Positions 17,271 through 21,760 of a stretch of 21,760 nucleotides of DNA are shown here, piece by piece (positions within the stretch are counted from its first letter, which is position 1; each line of letters begins with the position of its first letter). The stretch comes from UMGS1002 sp964463325. Its GTDB lineage: Bacteria > Bacillota > Clostridia > Oscillospirales > CAG-272. The stretch spans positions 1 to 21,760 of the forward strand of contig CAYXBY010000028.1 in the NCBI GenBank assembly GCA_964463325.1. Direction: 5' to 3'. Below the pieces are notes generated by a model, which saw only the letters and a list, made by a program, of their open reading frames with translations, was not told where the DNA came from and searched no databases. Both the position numbers and the translations under genes were made by a program.

Positions 17271-17825
17271 ATGGACAAATTGGAACAGCTGCGCGAAAAA
17301 TGCCAAAGCTGCAACGCATGCCCGCTTGGTCAAACACGCACAAATCTTGTCTTTGGCGTTGGGAACCCCGAGGCCGAGCTTATGTTTGTCGGTGAGGCGC
17401 CCGGCGAACAGGAGGATAAGACCGGTACTCCATTTGTTGGCCGCGCAGGACAGCTGCTGGATCGCTTTCTTTTCGCCGTTGACATCGACCGCAGCGATGT
17501 TTACATAGCCAATATTCTCAAGTGCCGCCCCCCCAAAAATCGCGATCCCCTGCCGGCCGAGGAAGACGCCTGCATGGGATATCTGCGTGAGCAGGTGCGC
17601 ATTATTCGTCCTAAGATCATCGTCTGCCTCGGCAGGATCGCCGCCATGCGATTGATAAAGCCGGATTATAAGATCACCCGGGAGCACGGCCAATGGGTCG
17701 AGCGCGGCAGCTTTTTGATGACAGCCGTCTACCACCCTGCCGCGCTTTTGCGCGATCCACGTAAAAATGAGGATATGCTGCGTGATATGAAGGCGATACG
17801 TCAAAAGCTGGATGAACTCAAATAA
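17271..17825 (+). CDS. Family 4 uracil-DNA glycosylase (Fe-S type)
   Basis: A 184-residue enzyme that removes uracil from DNA, starting base excision repair. It belongs to the Fe-S family 4 UDGs. The four cluster ligands fit Cys14, Cys17, Cys85 (LKCRPPKNRDP) and Cys101, matching the known 2-, long- and 15-residue spacing; Cys11 is an extra cysteine. The active-site block is GEAPGEQEDKTGTPFVG (about 41-57) and the second motif is YHPAALLRDP. Length is normal for the family (about 180-220). GGAG at 17261-17264 is 6 nt before the ATG. It has its own promoter and a strong terminator, so it is probably a single-gene unit. Confidence 0.95.
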   Translation: MDKLEQLREKCQSCNACPLGQTRTNLVFGVGNPEAELMFVGEAPGEQEDKTGTPFVGRAGQLLDRFLFAVDIDRSDVYIANILKCRPPKNRDPLPAEEDACMGYLREQVRIIRPKIIVCLGRIAAMRLIKPDYKITREHGQWVERGSFLMTAVYHPAALLRDPRKNEDMLRDMKAIRQKLDELK

Positions 17826-17844
17826 ACCACCATCCCCCTACCCG

Positions 17845-17880
17845 AAAGCCTGCGCTGGAGCTCTCAGCGCAGGCTTTTTA
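17845..17880 (+). terminator. Intrinsic terminator after the uracil-DNA glycosylase gene
   Basis: A perfect 13-bp stem (17845-17857 with 17865-17877) encloses a 7-nt loop and is followed by a T run. On the opposite strand only three T follow, so it would work less well for the convergent spore gene. Confidence 0.9.
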
Positions 17881-17892
17881 TCTGTCTTATAA

Positions 17893-19320
17893 CTATTGAC
17901 TCGAGGCATCACGCTTTTTTACGCGCAGCAGCATTGACAGCAGCGCGCGTCCATCAAATGGCACGAGCGGATAAAGATAGCTTCGACTGCCGTCGACAGT
18001 CTTGTTAATGATTATCAACACCGCAGCCAGCAGCATGCCGCCAACATAGCCCCAAATGCCGAACAGCGCGGTCAATATCAGCGTAATGATGCGCAAAAAC
18101 TTGAAGGCATAGCCCAGCTCATAATTCCGCTGAGTAAAGTTGGCAATGGCAACAAAGGCCATATAAAGTATAACCTCGGGGATCAGCCAGCCTATGCTGA
18201 CAGCGAAATCACCAAGTATAAGTCCTCCAACCACAGACAGCGAATTCGACAGCATGTCCGGCGTGTTCATCGAGGCCATCCTCAGTCCATCGATTATAAA
18301 CTCCACCAAGAGAAGCTGAAGCAATATGGGCAGCCGCCCCGTGTCAGCGGGGATGATAAACTCAAGCCAGCCCGGCACCACCTCAGGCATGCTTATAAGC
18401 AGATACCAGGTCGGTATCAACACCAGCGTCAGCCAAAATACCAGGTGGCGAACGATGCGAAGGTATGATCCCGTCAACGGTGGGAAATAATAGTCGTTGG
18501 TCTCCTGTAAAAAATCAAATATGCTGGTTGGAAGTATCATGACCTCGGGCGCGTTGTCGCACAGCACCAGCACGCTACCCTCGTACAACTGCGCCACTGC
18601 AGTGTCAGGGCGCCCGGTATAGCGTATCTTTGGAAAAGGATCGTACCAGCGCGAGCGGATAAGGCATTCCGCCAGCGATTGCTGTCCCATGCTCAGCGAC
18701 GTCGTTTGTATAGCGGCCAGCTGCCCCTTCAGACGCTTGACATAACGCTCATCCGCCACGCCACGCATATAGCAGACCACCACGTCCGTCCGCGATGACG
18801 TGCCTATGCTCATATAGCTCATAACCAGCCCCGTGTCCCGCACACGGCGACGTATGAGCGCCGTGTTGGATATCAGCGTTTCAACAAAGCCGTCGCGCGA
18901 GCCGCGCATAACACGGTCATCCTCAGGCTCTGCGGTCTCACGCGCCGGGTATGAGCGCGAATCAATAACTATCCCCCAGTCACCGAAGCAGCTACCCAGC
19001 ATCAGCGACGCACCCGATAGCACCATGTGCAGCATGGTCTGCGCGTTTTGCGTCGCCTCGACCTCAACATGGGGAAGCCGCTCATCAGTGAAACGCCGCG
19101 CAACTTCGTCGCCGCAGCCAAGGCTATCCAGCGACAGCAGATATATCATCAGCTTCTGCATCACGGTGTCCTTGACAAAGCCGTCGATGTAGTATATCGT
19201 TATCTCGTCCTGCCCCACCGTAAGCTTTTTCTTGAGCATGTCAAAATTCTCGCCCACGCCAAGCTCCCGATCAAGCAGCGCGATATTCTGCTCATAATTG
19301 TTTGTCAGTTTGGTTATCAT
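17893..19320 (-). CDS. spoVAF: GerA/SpoVAF-family spore germination membrane protein
   Basis: A 475-residue protein of the GerA family A-subunit type, most like SpoVAF. The N-terminal soluble part of about 280 residues carries the family block EDDRVMRGSRDGFVETLISN (133-152), and the text SIFDFLQETNDYYFPPLTGS precedes the membrane part. Several membrane segments follow from about residue 290, including HLVFWLTLVLIPTWYLLIS and SVVGGLILGDFAVSIGWLIP. Such proteins sit in the inner spore membrane and act in germination or release of dipicolinic acid. It stands alone here; no other spoVA or ger genes are in view. GerAA-type receptor subunits are the alternative assignment. AGAAGG lies 3 nt before the ATG at 19320, a short distance. 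No clear forespore (sigma-G) promoter could be found in the 98 nt upstream. Confidence 0.85.
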   Translation of the reverse strand: MITKLTNNYEQNIALLDRELGVGENFDMLKKKLTVGQDEITIYYIDGFVKDTVMQKLMIYLLSLDSLGCGDEVARRFTDERLPHVEVEATQNAQTMLHMVLSGASLMLGSCFGDWGIVIDSRSYPARETAEPEDDRVMRGSRDGFVETLISNTALIRRRVRDTGLVMSYMSIGTSSRTDVVVCYMRGVADERYVKRLKGQLAAIQTTSLSMGQQSLAECLIRSRWYDPFPKIRYTGRPDTAVAQLYEGSVLVLCDNAPEVMILPTSIFDFLQETNDYYFPPLTGSYLRIVRHLVFWLTLVLIPTWYLLISMPEVVPGWLEFIIPADTGRLPILLQLLLVEFIIDGLRMASMNTPDMLSNSLSVVGGLILGDFAVSIGWLIPEVILYMAFVAIANFTQRNYELGYAFKFLRIITLILTALFGIWGYVGGMLLAAVLIIINKTVDGSRSYLYPLVPFDGRALLSMLLRVKKRDASSQ

Positions 19321-19418
19321 TGGCCTTCTCTTTTCGTTTATTCAGCATTAGTTTGCGCCGAACGCGGCACAGCATACTGACAAATCGCTGGAAGGTGTGG
19401 AAGCCTTATGTCAGACTG

Positions 19419-20657
19419 TCAAATAACAAAATATTGTGGAATACCGTCGATGTACTCCTGCGTGACCTCACCACGAATGAGCGGCAATAGGTATTCGACA
19501 CATTCATCAGTGACATTATTGCCTTGCGGATTGATAAAGCGGCTGTCAACCGTCCTTATCTTGTTGGCAATGCTGCAAACATCTTCATGAGATATACGCA
19601 CAGAGTATGGCTTATTAGACACTCTCTCGAGCGTTATCATTCGGCACGTCAGCCCGGCCACAGCAGCGCGCACTGCCTCAACGCCAACGCGCACTGCCTC
19701 ATCGATATCCGTTGCAGATGCAATATGACCGGCGCAGCGCTGCGGAATATTGAGCTCAACCGACCGCACCTTGCAGCCCAGCTCCTCACGCACGGCAATT
19801 TCGAGCACCTTGCCGGTCCCCGACAGTGCCTTATGCCCGAAAACATCGACCGCGCCACTGCTCACCGTCTCGCAGACGTATTTTCCACTGCGAAAATGTA
19901 TCCCCTCGGACACTGCGACCACAACATTGGGATGATCCTCAAGCAGCGTCCTCAGATCCTCGAAGAACTCAGTCATGCTGAAATTGCGTTCCGGCAGATA
20001 CACCAGATCCGGCCCACATCCGCTCACAGCGCGTCCCAGCGCCGACGCTGCCGTCAGCCAGCCGGAATCGCGCCCCATGATCTCAACGATCGTGACTGCC
20101 TTGTTGGTATAAACGGCGCAGTCGTGCAATATCTCCTGCATGGTGACTGCGATATATTTGGCAGCCGAACCGTAGCCGGGGGTGTGGTCGGTGACGACCA
20201 GATCATTGTCAATGGTCTTGGGCACGCCGATCACGCACATCTCATAGTCGTGCGCCTGCGTATATTTTGACAGCTTGGCAACAGTGTCCATCGAATCATT
20301 GCCACCGATGTAAAAGAAGTAACGTATATCGTATTTTTTGAATATTTCAAGCAGGCGCGGGAAGATCGGAGTGTCCTGATCGGGATCCGGCAGCTTATTG
20401 CGGCAGGATCCGAGCGCTGCTGCTGGCGTGCGTTCAAGCGCGGCTATTTTAGACTCGTCGTCAAAGATTGAGCCCAGCTCCACGAGTCGTTCCTCGAGCA
20501 GTCCCTCGACCCCGTTGCGCATGCCGTACAGCTTTTTGATGCTGCCGTCATTATATTGCCCAAGAACACCTCTTATCACGCCTGCTAACGTCGCGTTTAT
20601 TGCCGCTGTCGGGCCTCCTGATTGCCCCACGACCGCGTTGCCGATCAATTTTTTCAC
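19419..20657 (-). CDS. pfp: Pyrophosphate-type 6-phosphofructokinase
   Basis: A 412-residue phosphofructokinase converting fructose 6-phosphate to fructose 1,6-bisphosphate. The donor is probably pyrophosphate: GGNDS (118-122) has Asp121 where ATP enzymes have Gly, and PKTIDND (146-152) has Lys147 where ATP enzymes have Gly. MGRDSGW, the sugar-phosphate motif, is intact. The first residue of the usual acidic pair (GGDDS) is Asn120 here. The N-terminal nucleotide or PPi loop is VVGQSGGPTAAIN. The frame is open to 20729, but a TTGACA-17-TACAAT promoter occupies 20729-20701, so the start must be later; GTG at 20657 with GAGG at 20670-20667 (9 nt away) fits the family N-terminus. The reaction is reversible, so the enzyme serves glycolysis and gluconeogenesis. 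Confidence 0.92.
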   Translation of the reverse strand: MKKLIGNAVVGQSGGPTAAINATLAGVIRGVLGQYNDGSIKKLYGMRNGVEGLLEERLVELGSIFDDESKIAALERTPAAALGSCRNKLPDPDQDTPIFPRLLEIFKKYDIRYFFYIGGNDSMDTVAKLSKYTQAHDYEMCVIGVPKTIDNDLVVTDHTPGYGSAAKYIAVTMQEILHDCAVYTNKAVTIVEIMGRDSGWLTAASALGRAVSGCGPDLVYLPERNFSMTEFFEDLRTLLEDHPNVVVAVSEGIHFRSGKYVCETVSSGAVDVFGHKALSGTGKVLEIAVREELGCKVRSVELNIPQRCAGHIASATDIDEAVRVGVEAVRAAVAGLTCRMITLERVSNKPYSVRISHEDVCSIANKIRTVDSRFINPQGNNVTDECVEYLLPLIRGEVTQEYIDGIPQYFVI

Positions 20658-20700
20658 GCCCCTGTACCTCGTTTCATATTTATTCGATCTATACGCTAAT

Positions 20701-20729
20701 ATTGTACCACTCCACGCCATCATTGTCAA
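20701..20729 (-). promoter_or_regulatory. Sigma-A-type promoter of the phosphofructokinase gene
   Basis: On the minus strand a perfect TTGACA (20729-20724) and TACAAT (20706-20701) are separated by 17 nt. This places transcription start near 20694 and rules out start codons further up. Confidence 0.8.
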
Positions 20730-20759
20730 GCCACAGTGCCGCGCGGCGCCGTTTTTTTA

Positions 20760-20789
20760 CCATAAGACATGCTTTTAGCAGCATATAGT
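20760..20789 (+). promoter_or_regulatory. Candidate sigma-E (mother-cell) promoter of sigK
   Basis: CATATAGT (20782-20789) fits the sigma-E -10 pattern CATAnnnT. A weak -35 match with ATA at 20762-20764 (CCATAAG at 20760-20766) lies 15 nt before it. No sigma-A promoter is seen in front of sigK. Known biology, in which sigma-E drives early sigK transcription, supports this, but the -35 match is modest. Confidence 0.5.
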
Positions 20790-20842
20790 GTTTTATGGGC
20801 GGCGTCAATCATACGACGCTGCAAATCCAAAGGAGGCCATAC

Positions 20843-21187
20843 ATGTACACCTATATTATCTCGCTAATCTCGCATATGCTCGGCGCCATTCTCAGCGTTG
20901 GAAACCCCAGCTCCTTTCCGCCGCCACTCTCGGCCGCAGACGAGGCCGCTTGCTTCGAGCGCATGCGTTCAGGCGATAGTGAGGCGCGTCAGCTGCTGAT
21001 ACTGCACAATCTTCGTCTGGTGGCGCACATCGTGCGCAAGTATTATTCCGGCAGCCGAGCGCAGGAGGATCTCATATCAGTCGGCTCGATAGGCCTGGTC
21101 AAGGCCGTCGATAGCTTCGACAGCACCAAAACCACGAAATTTGCTACATATGCGGCTAAGTGTATTCAAAATGCTATCCTATCATGA
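20843..21187 (+). CDS. sigK: Sporulation sigma factor SigK, N-terminal part, interrupted after region 2
   Basis: The first 114 codons of the mother-cell sigma factor K, which drives late coat and cortex genes. Residues 25-30 (FPPPLS) resemble the B. subtilis FPQPLS, and HNLRLVAHIVRKYY (55-68) and QEDLISVGSIGLVKAVDSF (74-92) are region 2; LVAHIV is the sigma-K form, whereas sigma-E has LVVYIA. The first 20 or so residues are hydrophobic (YTYIISLISHMLGAIL), like the pro-sequence cut by SpoIVFB. AGGAGG at 20831-20836, 6 nt before the ATG at 20843, fixes the start; an ATG at 20795 is not used. The frame stops at 21187 after CIQNAILS, where intact sigma-K reads about CIENEILM. Regions 3-4 are missing, so this product alone would not be a working sigma factor. 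It fits the 5' half of a split sigK (spoIVCB of Bacillus). Confidence 0.88.
   Translation: MYTYIISLISHMLGAILSVGNPSSFPPPLSAADEAACFERMRSGDSEARQLLILHNLRLVAHIVRKYYSGSRAQEDLISVGSIGLVKAVDSFDSTKTTKFATYAAKCIQNAILS
21161..21187 (+). other. Probable left attachment junction inside sigK
   Basis: The sigK match is continuous to Cys107-Ile-Gln-Asn110 (codon AAT at 21170-21172) and is lost within a few codons. The exact crossover could be anywhere in about 21167-21184. AATG (21170-21173) resembles the AATGA core that I recall for the B. subtilis skin site at the same codons. CTATC occurs twice in tandem at 21174-21183. The other copy of the core is outside the window, so the site is not proven. Confidence 0.55.
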
Positions 21188-21429
21188 CGGCTCGTTTCGG
21201 AGCATACGGAGAAAGTCAAGCTCTTTGCGTGGAACTTCTGTTTTCCGACGGGAGTATGATTTCGATTGACACGATTGCCGTAGGAAATGAGGTTGCTGAC
21301 AATATGTATCAGCGTTCTGAACTTGATTATCTTATCTACAACGCACCGCTTGATTATGCAGACCTTATATTGAACGGAGACCCCGAAACATATCTGAAAA
21401 CAGTAACGGAATATAAGCCATTGGACTAA
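21184..21429 (+). CDS. DUF6061-like small protein at the element edge
   Basis: An 81-residue protein resembling the DUF6061 family found in mobile elements of Clostridia, recognised from the block ADNMYQRSELDYLIYNAPL and the C-terminal DPETYLKTVTEY. No function is known. The N-terminal part (from FGAYGES to SMISIDTIAV) reads like a small beta-rich start. The ATG at 21184 overlaps the sigK stop as ATGA and has no ribosome binding site; an ATG at 21160 in frame lies within sigK sequence and is less likely. It may thus be read by coupling to truncated sigK, or from sequence that would join it only when the element is a circle. A terminator follows. Confidence 0.7.
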   Translation: MTARFGAYGESQALCVELLFSDGSMISIDTIAVGNEVADNMYQRSELDYLIYNAPLDYADLILNGDPETYLKTVTEYKPLD

Positions 21430-21487
21430 AACAAAAAACAGGTAAGGCAGATCACCATAAACGGGTGTCTGCCTTGCCTGTTTCTGT
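21430..21487. terminator. Bidirectional intrinsic terminator inside the element
   Basis: Arms at 21436-21451 and 21468-21483 form a 16-bp stem with one wobble pair. TTTCTGTT follows on the plus strand, and on the minus strand the complement of AAAACAAAAAA (21429-21439) gives a strong T run. It separates two convergent genes. Confidence 0.85.
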
Positions 21488-21500
21488 TCATCAGAGGCGG

Positions 21501-21713
21501 TTATTTCTTTTTATCTTCCTCGCAACCGTCAAGAATGGTTTGTGCGATTGCGTCAATCAATTTTAGTTTTTGCTCAGTGGGGCAATTCAGCTTTTCGATG
21601 TACTGCGCCACATATTCAGCGTGGAACTTTGCCACACGAGCATCGAATAATGCCTGCTTTTCGGGCGTTTCGGGATAATGGACGATTATTTCTATAGCTG
21701 TTCCCCCTTTCAT
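21501..21713 (-). CDS. Small hypothetical protein of the element (70 residues)
   Basis: A 70-residue acidic-basic protein, with a beta-strand-like start (IEIIVHYPETPEKQ) and then helices containing AEYVAQYIEKLNCPTEQKLKLIDAIAQTIL and a lysine-rich end. I have a general impression of small proteins in Clostridia conjugative elements but cannot name a family. The only standard start is ATG at 21713, which lacks a ribosome binding site; a strong AGGGGGA lies inside the frame, 7 nt before an ATA codon (Ile6). This suggests either coupling to a gene off the right edge or a former start mutated from ATG to ATA. Confidence 0.55.
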   Translation of the reverse strand: MKGGTAIEIIVHYPETPEKQALFDARVAKFHAEYVAQYIEKLNCPTEQKLKLIDAIAQTILDGCEEDKKK

Positions 21714-21760
21714 GGGCTACAAGATATTTCAGTTTATGCGGATAGGCTTGTCTGATATGA

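Larger units (their letters stand above)
21173..21760 (+). mobile_element. Left end of a probable sigK-intervening (skin-like) integrated element
   Basis: From the sigK break to the right edge the DNA holds small genes of the kind carried by integrative elements in gut Firmicutes, convergent on each other, and no sigma-factor sequence. A recombinase and the 3' half of sigK are not in the window and would be expected at the far end. An unrelated insertion or an assembly join is the alternative. Confidence 0.6.

Noticed and set aside
19524..20270. A 248-codon open frame on the plus strand
   Set aside because: It lies fully opposite the phosphofructokinase gene, has no family resemblance or ribosome binding site, and reads as a complement shadow rich in His and Arg.

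Overview
The window looks like chromosomal DNA of an endospore-forming member of the Clostridia (Firmicutes), perhaps an uncultured gut relative of the Oscillospirales. Evidence for this is a sigma-K gene, a GerA/SpoVAF-type spore protein, the CdaA/CdaR c-di-AMP pair, a MecA adaptor, a PPi-type phosphofructokinase, AGGAGG-type ribosome binding sites and sigma-A-like promoters. The lineage is inferred from gene content only. Genes are densely packed and no gene-free stretch exceeds 300 bases.

Left part (1-7903, minus strand): one promoter (TTGAAA-17-TATAAT at 7903-7875) reads into a row of six genes: dacA/cdaA (di-adenylate cyclase), cdaR (YbbR), a COG2509 flavoprotein, an RseC-type membrane protein, recJ and a bifunctional rel that runs off the left edge. 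The first three overlap. The row puts c-di-AMP synthesis, (p)ppGpp metabolism, a redox protein pair and a DNA-repair nuclease on one strand.

Middle (8038-17880): a plus-strand pair of an iron-type alcohol dehydrogenase and an AraD-like epimerase/aldolase overlaps by 8 nt and ends in a terminator that also serves the opposing gene. Next, on the minus strand, is a DUF4886 (SGNH-like) lipoprotein gene broken by an apparent one-base frameshift. It is followed by a class I-type aminotransferase translationally coupled to a YhcC/TIGR01212 radical SAM protein, and then an XPD/DinG-like Fe-S helicase. On the plus strand, mecA and a family 4 uracil-DNA glycosylase follow, each with its own promoter, with a strong terminator after the glycosylase.

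Right part (17893-21760): a solitary SpoVAF/GerA-family membrane protein and a PPi-type phosphofructokinase lie on the minus strand. On the plus strand is the 5' part of sigK, with a perfect ribosome binding site, a hydrophobic pro-sequence and a candidate sigma-E promoter. Its reading frame stops after 114 codons, inside region 2 at the Cys-Ile-Gln-Asn position. Beyond that lies foreign-looking DNA with small genes typical of integrative elements: a DUF6061-like gene and a 70-residue gene on the other strand, separated by a two-way terminator.

The most interesting point is this junction. It looks like the left end of a sigK-intervening (skin-like) element, of the kind excised in the mother cell during sporulation to rebuild sigK. 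The other end, the 3' half of sigK and the recombinase lie outside the window, so this remains an inference.
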